A stretch of DNA of 56,712 nucleotides from positions 1 through 56,712 of the forward strand of contig CAMDDZ010000031.1 in the NCBI GenBank assembly GCA_945893145.1, given 5' to 3'. The stretch is from Rhodoplanes serenus. GTDB taxonomy: Bacteria > Pseudomonadota > Alphaproteobacteria > Rhizobiales > Xanthobacteraceae. The position numbers and the translations under genes are program-made. Below the pieces are notes generated by a model that saw only the letters and a list, made by a program, of their open reading frames with translations, did no database searches and was not told the origin of the DNA. Positions 46,721 to 55,808 of the stretch are shown here, piece by piece (position 1 is the stretch's first letter; each line of letters opens with the position of its first letter).

Positions 46721-47443
46721 CTAACGCGCCCGCATCCGAAAGCCAGCGTCGAAACCAAGCTCGCGCTTGGCCTTCTCGCTCGACACCGCGCCGTCGTCCT
46801 CGGCGATGTTGTAGATGCCAGGCGCACCGCGCACGACGGCAAGCAACGCCGCTTGAGCCGCGGCATCGACGTGCAGCGGCCCCGGGCCGGTCGCGGTCTT
46901 GTACCAAGTGCCTGGCCCGTAGAGCCGTCCGTAGCGAAGCACGAGGCCGTCGATACCCGGCACACCCAATGTCTGCTCTTCGAGCGCCACCACCGCGCGC
47001 GTGGTCTCAGCGCGTGGCCCGGTCAATTCGAGTGGATTGGTTTCGACGCGGGGGCCCGGCCCCGGCGCATAAGCAAACGCAATGCTCTGAGCCACCACGC
47101 GCTTCGTGCCAGCAACTTGCGCAGCGGCCATCAGATTCCGCGTGCCCTCGATGCGCACCCTGGCATTGCCTTCGAACTGGGTCGGCCGGTTGTTCGGGTC
47201 GATGGTCTGCGGCAAATCCGTAAGCTGGTGGATCACCACATCCGGATAGGCGGCGCTCATCGCGCGCAGCAGCGCGCGCGCGTCATAGACATCGACTATC
47301 GCCGCGCGGGCGCCGAGGGCTTCGAGCGCAGCGGCACGCTCCGGCGAGCGCGTGGTGCCCGTCACAGCGTGGCCGGCATCGCGCAGCAGCGGCACCAGCC
47401 GCCGGCCGATCACGCCCGTCGCGCCAGCAAGAAAGATGTTCAT
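46721..47443 (-). CDS. NAD(P)-binding epimerase/SDR-like protein
   Basis: This 240-residue protein has the Rossmann start MNIFLAGATGVIGRRLVPLL with GxxGxxG, and the extended-SDR middle (VIHQLTDLPQTID). The usual YxxxK catalytic pair is not seen at the expected place, where RAETTRAVVALEEQ occurs, so it may be a redox-inactive or atypical member. It lies 17 bp after the NTF2-like gene and 19 bp before the propeller gene. Confidence 0.85.
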   Translation of the reverse strand: MNIFLAGATGVIGRRLVPLLRDAGHAVTGTTRSPERAAALEALGARAAIVDVYDARALLRAMSAAYPDVVIHQLTDLPQTIDPNNRPTQFEGNARVRIEGTRNLMAAAQVAGTKRVVAQSIAFAYAPGPGPRVETNPLELTGPRAETTRAVVALEEQTLGVPGIDGLVLRYGRLYGPGTWYKTATGPGPLHVDAAAQAALLAVVRGAPGIYNIAEDDGAVSSEKAKRELGFDAGFRMRAR

Positions 47444-47460
47444 GGACCAACCGCGTCCGT

Positions 47461-47880
47461 TCAGCCGACGGCCTGGTGTACTTGGGCGGTGTCATAAAAT
47501 TCGTAGAACTCGACCGCCTTGCCGCCGGAGAAACGCCACGAGTCGGCCTTCGGCGTCCAGACCACCTTGCCGGTCTTGCGATACTTCCAGGCGCAGCGCC
47601 CAAGCATGACCACGCGGTCACCCTGCGCCACGAACTGATCGGCGACGAACTCCATCATCTCCCAATCGCGCGCCAGGCCGGCAAAATAGTCCTTCAGCTC
47701 GGCCTTGCTGTGATAGGTGGTGAGATACTTCGCGCCTGATGCATTGCCCTGCGCAATCGAGCCGAACGCAATCTTGTCGGCGCAGATTTTCATCCAATCG
47801 TCAGCGCTGCTGCCGCGGCTTTCACTCCAGCGGCCGTAAGCTTGCTTCAGGATTTCAACGTTTTGGGTTTCATCGGACAT
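47461..47880 (-). CDS. NTF2-like/SnoaL-type protein
   Basis: This 139-residue protein has a cone-shaped NTF2-like pattern: LKQAYGRWSESRG, WMKICADKIAFGS, YFAGLARDWEMMEFVADQFVAQGDRVVMLGRCAWKYRKTGKVV (spread over residues 62-104) and AVEFYEFYDTAQV. Such proteins serve as small isomerases, hydratases or binding domains. The ATG at 47880 has GGAGGGG upstream. It heads the three-gene run. Confidence 0.82.
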   Translation of the reverse strand: MSDETQNVEILKQAYGRWSESRGSSADDWMKICADKIAFGSIAQGNASGAKYLTTYHSKAELKDYFAGLARDWEMMEFVADQFVAQGDRVVMLGRCAWKYRKTGKVVWTPKADSWRFSGGKAVEFYEFYDTAQVHQAVG

Positions 47881-48028
47881 GGGTAGCCCCTCCCCGACCA
47901 CGTCACCACCGTATCACAGCCGATGATTGCGCCGGTTGCAATGCGAACTGCGGCTTATGCGCAGGACCTTCGTCTGTGGTGCAGCGCACCGTGGGCGGCC
48001 CACGCGCGGCGGCCGGCCTGACGTGGGA

Positions 48029-50848
48029 TCAGGCCGCGCCCTTGAGCCGCTCCAGCGCCTCGACGATCTTGGCCTTGCGCGCGATCGCCTCCTCGCGCTT
48101 TTCTTTTTCTTCTTCCAGCACGTCTTCGGGCACGTTGGCGACGAACTTTTCGTTGGCGAGCTTGGCCTCGACACGTTTGATGTCGGCTTCGGCCTTGGCC
48201 ATCTCCTTATTCAGCCGCGCCCGCTCGGCATCGAGATCGACCACGCCCTTGAGCGGCAGCGCAGCGACGTCGCCGCGCACCACGAGCTGCACCGAGCCCT
48301 GCGGCGCGGCTTCAGCAAATGAAATGTCGGAAATGCGGGCGAGACGTTTGACGAACTCAGCCCAGCGCTGCGCACGCGCCTTGGTTTCCGCCGAGGTGCC
48401 GGCCAGCACCAGCGGCATCGGGGCGGTGACGTTCATCTCGGCCCGCATGGAGCGGATCGCGGTGATCAGATCGACCACCCAGCCGATCTCGGCTTCCGCC
48501 TTAGCATCGTCGAGGCCGTCGTGCGCGGGCCAAGCCGAGAGCACCAGCAGCGCGTCGCGCTTGGGGCCCTGCTCCGCCGTCACCTTCCACAATTCCTCGG
48601 TGATGAACGGCATGAACGGATGCAGAAGCTTTAGGATTTCATCGAGCGCCCAGGCCGCCATCGCGCGGGTTTCGTCTTTCGCCGCGCCATCCGGTCCGGT
48701 CAGCAGCGGCTTCGACAGCTCCACATACCAGTCGCAATAAACATTCCAGACGAAGCGATAGGCTGCCGCTGCGGCGTCGTTGAACCGGTATTCCACGATC
48801 GCTTCGGTGATCTCGCGGGACGCCTTGGCGGTTTCGTGCGCGATCCAGCGGTTGAGCGCCTCTTTCGCGCCCTTCGGATCGAAGCCCGCCACGCGGGCCG
48901 CGCCGTTGAACTCGACGAAGCGCGCCGCGTTCCAGAGCTTGGTCGCGAAGTTGCGGTTGTTCTCGACGTGCTGCGGGCTGAGCTTGATGTCATGCCCCTG
49001 CGCTGCACCGCGCGCGAGCGTGAAGCGCAGCGCGTCGGCGCCGTAGTCGTCGATGATGCCGAGCGGGTCAACGACATTGCCCTTCGACTTCGACATCTTG
49101 GCGCCCTTCTCGTCGCGAACGAGACGGTGGATGTAGACGTCCTTGAACGGAATCTCCTTCATGAAGTGAAGACCCATCATCATCATGCGGGCGACCCAGA
49201 AGAAAATAATGTCGAAGCCGGTGACCAGCGCCGCGGTCGGATAGAAGCGCTTCACTTCTTTCGTTTCGTCCGGCCAGCCGAGCGTCGAGAACGGCCATAG
49301 CGCCGATGAGAACCAAGTGTCGAGCACGTCTTCGTCGCGGGTGAGGAACGGCTCGCGCTTGCTCGGATGCGTCGCCATGTTGGTGGCCTGACCGGCGCTG
49401 ATCGCGCCGGTTTCCTGGTAATAGGCGAGCGCGCGCGAGACGGCTTCCTCTTCGGTCTCAGCGACAAACACTTTGCCGTCCGGCCCGTACCACGCCGGGA
49501 TCTGGTGGCCCCACCAGAGCTGACGCGAGATGCACCACGGCTGGATGTTCTCCATCCAGTCGAAATAGGTCTTTTCCCAATTCTTCGGGACGAAATTGGT
49601 CTTGCCTTCGCGCACCGCAGCGATCGCCTGAACCGCAAGAGCCTTGGCATTGACGTACCACTGATCGGTGAGGAACGGCTCGATCACCACATTCGAGCGG
49701 TCGCCGTGCGGCACCATGTGGGTGTGCGGCTCGATCTTGTCCATCAAGCCGGCGTCTTCGAGCATCTCAACGATCTTCTTGCGGGTAACAAAACGATCTA
49801 GCCCGCGGAGCTCTGACGGAATTGCCTTCAAAGCTTGAATTTCCGGTTCTGAAGTATCCGTAACTACCACCGATCCACGAGTCCGATGGAGGAGTTCTTC
49901 CTCAGTATTCAACGATAGATGTTTTTCGTAATCCCGAATCTTGCCTTCACGATTCAGGACACTGATTGGGAGCAAGTCGTGCCGCTTGCCGACCTCGAAA
50001 TCGTTGAAGTCATGCGCCGGCGTGATCTTGACCGCGCCGGTGCCCTTTTCCGGATCGGCGTAGTCGTCGCCGACGATCGGGATGCGGCGGCCGACCAGCG
50101 GCAGGATCGCAAACTTGCCGATCAGGTGGCCGAGCTTCTCATTCTCGGGATGCACCGCGACCGCGACGTCGCCCAGCATCGTCTCGGGCCGCGTGGTCGC
50201 GACGATGATGAATTCCGACGTGCCCTCGATCGGATATTTGATGTGCCAGAGGTTGCCGCGCACCTCGACCTGCTGCACTTCCAAATCTGAAATCGCGGTC
50301 AAGAGCTTCGGGTCCCAATTGACCAGCCGCTTGTCCTTATAGATCAGCCCTTCGTTGAAGAGCGTGACGAACACCTTGAGCACGGCCTTCGACAGGCCCT
50401 CGTCCATGGTGAAGCGCTCGCGCGACCAGTCGCAGGACGCGCCGAGCCGCTTGAGCTGTTTGACGATGGTGCCGCCCGACTCCGCCTTCCAGGCCCACAC
50501 CTTCTCGAGGAACTTCTCGCGCCCCATCTCGCGGCGGCCCGGCTCCTGACGCTCCATCAACTGCCGCTCGACCACCATCTGGGTCGCGATGCCGGCGTGA
50601 TCGGTGCCGGGCTGCCACAGCACGTCCTTGCCGCGCATTCGCTCGAAGCGGCACAGGATGTCCTGGAGCGTGTTGTTGAGCGCGTGCCCCATGTGGAGCG
50701 AGCCGGTGACGTTCGGCGGCGGGATCACGATCGAATAGGGCGCGGCCTGCGCGCGCTCGGGCCGCCCGGCGCGGAACGCGCCCGCGTCCTCCCAGGCTGC
50801 GTAGATGCGGCCTTCAACCTCGGACGGTGTGTAAGTCTTGTCGATCAT
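48029..50848 (-). CDS. valS: Valyl-tRNA synthetase
   Basis: This 939-residue class I enzyme has HIGH-type PPPNVTGSLHMGHALN (near residue 40) and KMSKS motif GAKMSKSKGNVVDP. The editing domain has TTRPETMLGD and GTGAVKITPAHDFNDFEVGKRHD. After that, about residues 290-350 (NREGKIRDYEKHLSL ... PSELRGLDRF), the sequence departs from the usual form and its DNA (49781-49970) is about half GC. A C-terminal coiled coil is present. The start at 50848 begins the conserved sequence; the longer frame is antisense to the MFS gene. Confidence 0.96.
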   Translation of the reverse strand: MIDKTYTPSEVEGRIYAAWEDAGAFRAGRPERAQAAPYSIVIPPPNVTGSLHMGHALNNTLQDILCRFERMRGKDVLWQPGTDHAGIATQMVVERQLMERQEPGRREMGREKFLEKVWAWKAESGGTIVKQLKRLGASCDWSRERFTMDEGLSKAVLKVFVTLFNEGLIYKDKRLVNWDPKLLTAISDLEVQQVEVRGNLWHIKYPIEGTSEFIIVATTRPETMLGDVAVAVHPENEKLGHLIGKFAILPLVGRRIPIVGDDYADPEKGTGAVKITPAHDFNDFEVGKRHDLLPISVLNREGKIRDYEKHLSLNTEEELLHRTRGSVVVTDTSEPEIQALKAIPSELRGLDRFVTRKKIVEMLEDAGLMDKIEPHTHMVPHGDRSNVVIEPFLTDQWYVNAKALAVQAIAAVREGKTNFVPKNWEKTYFDWMENIQPWCISRQLWWGHQIPAWYGPDGKVFVAETEEEAVSRALAYYQETGAISAGQATNMATHPSKREPFLTRDEDVLDTWFSSALWPFSTLGWPDETKEVKRFYPTAALVTGFDIIFFWVARMMMMGLHFMKEIPFKDVYIHRLVRDEKGAKMSKSKGNVVDPLGIIDDYGADALRFTLARGAAQGHDIKLSPQHVENNRNFATKLWNAARFVEFNGAARVAGFDPKGAKEALNRWIAHETAKASREITEAIVEYRFNDAAAAAYRFVWNVYCDWYVELSKPLLTGPDGAAKDETRAMAAWALDEILKLLHPFMPFITEELWKVTAEQGPKRDALLVLSAWPAHDGLDDAKAEAEIGWVVDLITAIRSMRAEMNVTAPMPLVLAGTSAETKARAQRWAEFVKRLARISDISFAEAAPQGSVQLVVRGDVAALPLKGVVDLDAERARLNKEMAKAEADIKRVEAKLANEKFVANVPEDVLEEEKEKREEAIARKAKIVEALERLKGAA

Positions 50849-50897
50849 TGCCGTTTGGCCGGACTCGCGTGGCGCGGTACAAAGCCCGCCGCCCCCA

Positions 50898-52121
50898 ATG
50901 CTGTCAACGCCATCCCCCACGCCTGCCCGGCCCGGCGGTCCGAAACCCGGCTCCGTGATGCGCGCGATCGCCGCGCTGGCGCTGGCGAGTTTCGCCAGCC
51001 AGGCGCTGGTGCGCGCCGCCGACACGCTGCTGCCGCAGATCGCCGCCGATTTCGCCATTACGGTCGGGGCCGCCTCCATCGTCATCACCGCCTATGCGCT
51101 GACGCACGGTTCGATGCAGTTCATCGCCGGGCCGCTGGCGGACCGCTTCGGCAAGTACCGCACCGTGGCATTGGCCTGCGCGCTGTCCGCCGTCACGGTC
51201 GCGGTGTGCGGCCTCGCCGGCTCGCTCGACAGCCTCACCGCGGCGCGCTTCGCCTCCGGCTTGACGGTGGCTTGGATCCTGCCGATCAGCCTCGCCTATA
51301 TCGGCGACGTGGTGCCCTACGAGCAGCGCCAGCAATTGCTCGGCCGCTTTCTCGCCGCGCAGGTGCTGGGCCAGATGTTCGGCCAGGCCGCGGGCGGCAT
51401 CATCGGCGACTATTTCGGCTGGCGCACCATGTTCTTCCTGCTCGCGGCGATGCTGGCGCTCGCCGGGATCGCGCTTGCGATCGAGCTTGCGACCAACCCG
51501 GTGACACACGCGGCCGCCGAGCGGTCCAAAGCGCAGGGCCTGTCCGCCGGCTACAAGGCCGTGCTGTCGAAGCCCTGGGCGCGCATCGTACTGCTCACGG
51601 TGTGCCTCGAAGGCGCGCTGTTCCAGGGTGTGTTTCCCTTCGTGAGCGCGGACCTGCATTTGCGCTTCGGGCTGAGCTTCACCGCGATCGGCATGATCAT
51701 CGGCGTGTTCGCGATCGGCGGGCTGGTCTATGCGGCGCTGGTCCGGCTGCTGATGCACCGGCTCGGACAGGCCGGCATCGCCAACGCGGGCGGCCTCATC
51801 ATGGGACTTTCGTTTCTGGCGCTCGCGATCGAGCCGGTCTGGTTGTTCGCGCCGGTCGCGACGCTCGGCATCGGGCTCGGTTTCTTCTCGTTGCATAACA
51901 CGCTGCAGACCGAAGGCACCCAGATGACGCCGGAGGCGCGCGGCACTGCGGTGGCGTTGTTCGCCTCGGTCTATTTCCTCGGACAAACCGCCGGTGTCGC
52001 GCTGGCGGCGCCGATCATGGACCGCTATGGCGCGCAGCCGCTGTTCGCGTTCGTTGCGCTGGCATTGCCGCTGCTGGCGTTGTGGTTTACGGCGCGCCTG
52101 AAACGGCGCCAGAAGGCCTAG
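50898..52121 (+). CDS. MFS transporter (drug-resistance type)
   Basis: This protein of about 407 residues has twelve predicted membrane segments and the MFS loop 2-3 signature GPLADRFGKYRTVALA. The region RFASGLTVAWILPISLAYIGD resembles drug:H+ antiporters. The start is uncertain: ATG 50898 is used here, ATG 50958 would remove 20 residues of Pro/Ser-rich N-terminus. It diverges from valS and its stop overlaps the convergent popZ stop (CTAG). The substrate is unknown. Confidence 0.87.
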   Translation: MLSTPSPTPARPGGPKPGSVMRAIAALALASFASQALVRAADTLLPQIAADFAITVGAASIVITAYALTHGSMQFIAGPLADRFGKYRTVALACALSAVTVAVCGLAGSLDSLTAARFASGLTVAWILPISLAYIGDVVPYEQRQQLLGRFLAAQVLGQMFGQAAGGIIGDYFGWRTMFFLLAAMLALAGIALAIELATNPVTHAAAERSKAQGLSAGYKAVLSKPWARIVLLTVCLEGALFQGVFPFVSADLHLRFGLSFTAIGMIIGVFAIGGLVYAALVRLLMHRLGQAGIANAGGLIMGLSFLALAIEPVWLFAPVATLGIGLGFFSLHNTLQTEGTQMTPEARGTAVALFASVYFLGQTAGVALAAPIMDRYGAQPLFAFVALALPLLALWFTARLKRRQKA

Positions 52122-52801
52122 GAGCGCCCGCGCGAAACGCGCTCGATCTCGGCCTTCACGATGCGTTCGACCATGCCCGGCAGATTGTCGTCGAGCCAGG
52201 CCTTGAGCATCGGGCGGAGCATCTCGCGCACCAGGTCCTCGAGTGTGCGGGCATTCTGCACCAGCACGGTCTGCGCCAGCGCGTTGAAGGCCGAATCCAC
52301 CGCCGCCGACGTCGAGTTCGACAATAGCCCGCTCGGCTGCTGCGTGTTGTTCTGCGCAAACTGGCGGCGCGCCTCGTCGATCACGCGCGGCGCCGGAGCC
52401 TGCTCGGCCGGCGCGTCGCTGAAGATCACGTCGGGCTGGCCGTCGATGGTCTGAAAGCCCGGCCCCATGGAGCTCGGTGCCGTCATCGATTCCGTCAGAT
52501 CGAGCACGTCATCCCGGTGGCCATCGCGGCCCGGCGGCGCATCGAGGCTCGACAGCATGGAGTCGACTTCGTTCTGATTCATGCTCGGCGCGGGAGTTGG
52601 CCGCGGCGCAGGCCTGGGAGGCGGCGGCGATGCGGCAGCGCGCGGTGGAGGCGGCGGTGGCGGCGCCGGACGCGGCGGCGGCGCAGGAGGCGCGGCCGGC
52701 TTGGCCGGTGCCTTGCCGGTGTCGTCGTCAGCGATGATGCGGCGGATGGAGGCGAGAATCTCCTCCATCGAGGGCTCTGTTGCCTTCGCCGACTGGCTCA
52801 T
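52118..52801 (-). CDS. popZ: Polar organising protein PopZ (DUF2497)
   Basis: PopZ self-assembles into a polar hub that anchors centromeres and recruits signalling proteins. This 227-residue protein has the family N-terminal helix SMEEILASIRRIIADDD, a long Pro-rich disordered linker (residues 30-75), and the C-terminal oligomerisation helices RTLEDLVREMLRPMLKAWLD and MVERIVKAEIERVSRG, which match Caulobacter PopZ wording. Its place between tolC and valS is conserved in related species. The stop overlaps the convergent MFS stop. Confidence 0.93.
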   Translation of the reverse strand: MSQSAKATEPSMEEILASIRRIIADDDTGKAPAKPAAPPAPPPRPAPPPPPPPRAAASPPPPRPAPRPTPAPSMNQNEVDSMLSSLDAPPGRDGHRDDVLDLTESMTAPSSMGPGFQTIDGQPDVIFSDAPAEQAPAPRVIDEARRQFAQNNTQQPSGLLSNSTSAAVDSAFNALAQTVLVQNARTLEDLVREMLRPMLKAWLDDNLPGMVERIVKAEIERVSRGRS

Positions 52802-52972
52802 TGCCGCTCCCCGTCAGCCCCACGCTTCATACCAGCGCCGGCGGCGAATCGTTCCCGCCCCAGCGCCATTACGTAGCAGGATCGGCGCAAGTATGGCACG
52901 GCGCCATTCGAACGCAAGCAAACCCCAATCCCACTCGCCCTACGCGCGCGGCGAATCACCGCGCGCGAAACG

Positions 52973-54409
52973 TTACTTACCATCTGGCGTTCGCACGCCG
53001 GACCAACTGTCGCGCACCTGCTGATAGTGCACGACAGGATCGTAAATCGGCACGGCCAGCGCCAGCACCTGGGCCGACAGCCGCCCCGCCGCCGCCAACA
53101 CCGTGTAAGACGCCACCACGCGGTCGCGCTGCGCCGTGACCAGCGCGACGCGGGCGTTGACCAGTTCCTGTTGGGCGTTGAGCACGTCGAGCGTGGTGCG
53201 CTGGCCGACGCGCGCCTCTTCGCGCACGCCATTAAGCGCGATTTCGGCGGCGGCGACCTGCGCCTGCGTCGCCTGAATCTGCGCCTTGGCGGCTTCGAGT
53301 TGGCCCCAGGACTGCACCCAGGTCTGCTGCGCCTGCTCCCGCGCAGTGTCGAGGTCGATGCGGCGCTGGCCCAAGGTCTCCTTGGACTGCCGGATGGTCG
53401 CGTACTCGGTTCCGCCCTGATAGACCGGGACCGTGAGCTGCGCCTGGACCGAGCCCGCAAAAGATTCGAGCGTGACCAGCGACGAGGTGGAACCGAAGTT
53501 CTTGTTCGCGCTGCCGACCACGTTGAGGGTCGGATAGAGCGCGCCTTCTGCGATCTTGACCTGCAGCAATGCCGCATCGACGCTGAACATCGCGGTCGTC
53601 ACCGCGGGATGCGAGGCGCGCGCTTCGACGATGCCCTGCGGCAGCGTGCGCGGCGACAGCCGATCGACCGGGGTCGCGGCGGAGAGCCGGCCGGGTTCCA
53701 CGCCGATCACCTGCCGGTAGGTCGAGCGCGAGGTGACGTAGTTCGATTCGGCGTTGAGCATCTGCGAACGGCCGGCCGCAAGCCGCGATTCCGACTGCGC
53801 CACGTCGGTGCGGGTGACCTCGCCAACATTGAAGCGATCGCGGGTCTGGCGGAGCTGCTCTTGCAGCACCTCGACGTTGCGGCGCTGCAGATCGAGGATC
53901 GCGGTATCGCGCAGCAGGTTCATGTAGGCGGTCGCGGCGCTGAGCAGCACGGTCTGCTCGGACAGCCGCAAGGTCTCACGCGCAGCCGAAACCTGGCTCT
54001 CGGCCTGGCGGGTGCGGTTGGCGGTCTGGAAGCCGTTGAGCAGCGTTTGCGTGACGGTGGTGCCGTAGCTTTGGATGGGCGTACTTCCGCTGGTTTGGGC
54101 ATAGGTCGCAGGATTCGTAGCGGGGCCGCTCGTCTTCACTTTGGTGTCGAGATATTGCTCGCCGACGTTGCCGGTGATGCTGACGCGCGGCCGGTAGCCC
54201 GACAGCGCTTGGGGAACGCTCTCGTCGGTCGCACGCACCGAGGCGCGCTGCGCGTTCAGCGTCGGGTTGTTCTGGTAGGCCTGGATCAGCGCGCCTTCGA
54301 GCGTGTCGGCCGATGCGGGCGGCGTCGAAAGCAGGCCTATCGAAAGCAGGCACGCAGCCGCGATCGAGCGGCCGCCTTGCTGACCCTGCACATTGATGAC
54401 TCGACGCAC
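52973..54409 (-). CDS. tolC: TolC-family outer-membrane channel
   Basis: This protein of about 478 residues has a signal peptide ending ASA and the duplicated outer-membrane factor repeats: DTLEGALIQAYQNNPTLNAQR with SVPQALSGYRPRVSI in the first half, and RTTLDVLNAQQELVNARVAL in the second. It forms the exit duct for RND or type I secretion. GTG 54409 is chosen to give a normal signal peptide; TTG 54448 and GTG 54391 are alternatives. It is probably co-transcribed after the pcm-like gene and ahead of popZ. Confidence 0.93.
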   Translation of the reverse strand: MRRVINVQGQQGGRSIAAACLLSIGLLSTPPASADTLEGALIQAYQNNPTLNAQRASVRATDESVPQALSGYRPRVSITGNVGEQYLDTKVKTSGPATNPATYAQTSGSTPIQSYGTTVTQTLLNGFQTANRTRQAESQVSAARETLRLSEQTVLLSAATAYMNLLRDTAILDLQRRNVEVLQEQLRQTRDRFNVGEVTRTDVAQSESRLAAGRSQMLNAESNYVTSRSTYRQVIGVEPGRLSAATPVDRLSPRTLPQGIVEARASHPAVTTAMFSVDAALLQVKIAEGALYPTLNVVGSANKNFGSTSSLVTLESFAGSVQAQLTVPVYQGGTEYATIRQSKETLGQRRIDLDTAREQAQQTWVQSWGQLEAAKAQIQATQAQVAAAEIALNGVREEARVGQRTTLDVLNAQQELVNARVALVTAQRDRVVASYTVLAAAGRLSAQVLALAVPIYDPVVHYQQVRDSWSGVRTPDGK

Positions 54410-54595
54410 TCGCACCCGCCGCACCCAGACGCAACGCCGCCACACCAAAACCGCGCCCCGCCTGAGATCGCGGGGACGCTGTGGACAAGTCTATGAGGCA
54501 TGGGAAGGGGTTGGGAACCCCAACCAAGGAGTCATACACAGAAAGATCGGCGCGGATGCAGGTGCGCCACAGTGATCTTGGAGACCACCCGGCGG

Positions 54596-55255
54596 CTAGA
54601 ACACGAAGGCCGGCGGTTTGGCAAAACCAGGCAAAAGCGGCGCCGCCGCATCGAACGCGGCCCGGCCGCTGACCACACCATCGGTCATTCGATACAGCAT
54701 GGCCTTGCCGGACTGACCGCGGCCCAGCACGCAAACCAGCCGGCCGCCATCCTTGAGCTGGCGCAAAAGGGCCTGCGGAGCAATTTCCGTCGCGCCTTGC
54801 AGCAATATCGCGTCATACGGTCCGTCGGCAGACCGGCCGGCGACGAGCGGCCCGGTCACGATCTTGGCCTTGGCGCGGCCCGCGAGCGCATCTTGTGCGA
54901 TCCGGGCCAAAGCGGGGTCTTCTTCCAGGCCCACCACCGTGCCCGCCAAACCCGCGAGGAGCGCGGTCGAATAGCCGGTGGCGCAGCCAACATCGAGCAC
55001 CCGGTCAGTTTCGCTGACGGCGGCAAGCTGGATCAGCTTCGCCAGCACCATGGGCTTGAGCAGGCGGCGGCCCTCACCGCTCTGCTGCGTCACCGGGGCG
55101 TCCAGATCGAGGTAGGCCAGCGCCGCGCCGCGCTCCGGCACGAAACGCTCGCGCGGCAGTTCCATCATCGCGGCGATCAATCGCTGGTCGGTGACGTCGG
55201 CGGTGCGGACCTGGCCATCGACCATCATCCGGCGCGCGGCGGCAAAGTCGGTCAT
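54596..55255 (-). CDS. Protein-L-isoaspartate methyltransferase-like protein
   Basis: This 219-residue protein belongs to the PCMT fold: ARRMMVDGQVRTADVTD, ELPRERFVPE and the SAM motif VLDVGCATGYSTALLAG are visible. Compared with the true pcm at 18231 it has a diverged substrate loop, so isoaspartate repair is uncertain. Its position just upstream of tolC, popZ and valS is typical of alphaproteobacteria. ATG 55255 is the likely start (MTDFAAARRM). Confidence 0.9.
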   Translation of the reverse strand: MTDFAAARRMMVDGQVRTADVTDQRLIAAMMELPRERFVPERGAALAYLDLDAPVTQQSGEGRRLLKPMVLAKLIQLAAVSETDRVLDVGCATGYSTALLAGLAGTVVGLEEDPALARIAQDALAGRAKAKIVTGPLVAGRSADGPYDAILLQGATEIAPQALLRQLKDGGRLVCVLGRGQSGKAMLYRMTDGVVSGRAAFDAAAPLLPGFAKPPAFVF

Positions 55256-55339
55256 GGCTGGCACCTTCGATCATCGCAGAAGGCGCGACTTTTGCGGCAA
55301 TGAACGCCAAAAGGCAAGATTGTGGAGGCGCCAGCCGAG

Positions 55340-55366
55340 TTGTCGGCCTGCACCCACTCCTATATA
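55340..55366 (+). promoter_or_regulatory. Possible tRNA-Cys promoter
   Basis: TTGTCG (55340-55345) and TATATA (55361-55366) resemble sigma-70 -35 and -10 boxes with a 15-nt spacer, slightly short. The -10 box lies 11 nt before the tRNA-Cys start. Confidence 0.4.
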
Positions 55367-55377
55367 GCGAAACCCAG

Positions 55378-55451
55378 GGCCACGTGGCGGAGTGGTTACG
55401 CAGCGGACTGCAAATCCGCGTACCCCGGTTCAATTCCGGGCGTGGCCTCCA
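55378..55451 (+). tRNA. tRNA-Cys (GCA)
   Basis: The acceptor arms GGCCACG (55378-55384) and CGTGGCC (55441-55447) pair fully, followed by T and an encoded CCA. The D-arm (GGCGGAGTGGTTACG), the anticodon loop CTGCAAA with anticodon GCA, and the T-arm CCCGGTTCAATTCCGGG are all standard. The gene is 74 nt. Confidence 0.95.
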
Positions 55452-55452
55452 T

Positions 55453-55523
55453 CCGCCTTCGCTAAAGCTTCGGCGGACAAGGCCTAGCGTGGCGGATGCC
55501 CGCCGAAGCTTTAGCGAAGGCGG
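55453..55523. repeat. Perfect 24-bp inverted repeat after tRNA-Cys
   Basis: Left arm 55453-55476 (CCGCCTTCGCTAAAGCTTCG...) and right arm 55500-55523 are exact reverse complements with a 23-nt loop. It may terminate tRNA-Cys, but there is no U-run, and from memory the same arm sequence is a dispersed repeat in related genomes. Confidence 0.85.
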
Positions 55524-55605
55524 GCCATTTCGAGCCTAACAGCCCTCGCCTAGAAACTTTGCAAGCCGTTAAGCCATTTGTTATAGGCCGTTCGCGTTAC
55601 TGAGC

Positions 55606-55643
55606 ACTGCGGTAGCTCAGCGGTAGAGCAGCCGGCTGTTAAC
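55606..55643 (+). pseudogene. 5' half of a broken tRNA-Asn
   Basis: GCGGTAGCTCAGCGGTAGAG, then CAGCCGGCTGTTAAC, matches the acceptor, D-arm and anticodon-arm 5' half of a tRNA with anticodon GTT. After GTTAAC the 3' half of the anticodon stem (expected CCGGC) is absent, and unrelated sequence follows. The intact tRNA-Asn 90 bp downstream differs in its acceptor stem. I read this as a tRNA gene cut by recombination. Confidence 0.75.
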
Positions 55644-55733
55644 AAGATGTCCTTCCATGTCGCTCTCGGGATTTGCAGTTCGGGAAGGTTCAAATTGTCG
55701 GGGCCCGCGTTTGGGGCTAAGCAAATCTCATAT

Positions 55734-55808
55734 TCCCAGGTAGCTCAGCGGTAGAGCTCTCGACTGTTAATCGAGTGGTCGTAGGTTCGAATCCTACCCT
55801 GGGAGCCA
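55734..55808 (+). tRNA. tRNA-Asn (GTT)
   Basis: The acceptor arms TCCCAGG (55734-55740) and CCTGGGA (55798-55804) pair. The discriminator is G and CCA is encoded (55806-55808). The anticodon stem CTCGA/TCGAG encloses CTGTTAA with anticodon GTT, and the T-arm GTAGGTTCGAATCCTAC is standard. The gene is 75 nt. The recombinase remnant on the other strand ends inside its 3' end. Confidence 0.95.

Noticed and set aside
54509..54525. Small hairpin (GGTTGG-GAACC-CCAACC) between the pcm-like gene and tolC
   Set aside because: A 6-bp stem with no U-tract; terminator function is not supported.
55606..55733. Intron-containing tRNA-Asn
   Set aside because: No 3' half with a matching acceptor stem was found before the next tRNA, so this is a truncated gene rather than a spliced one.
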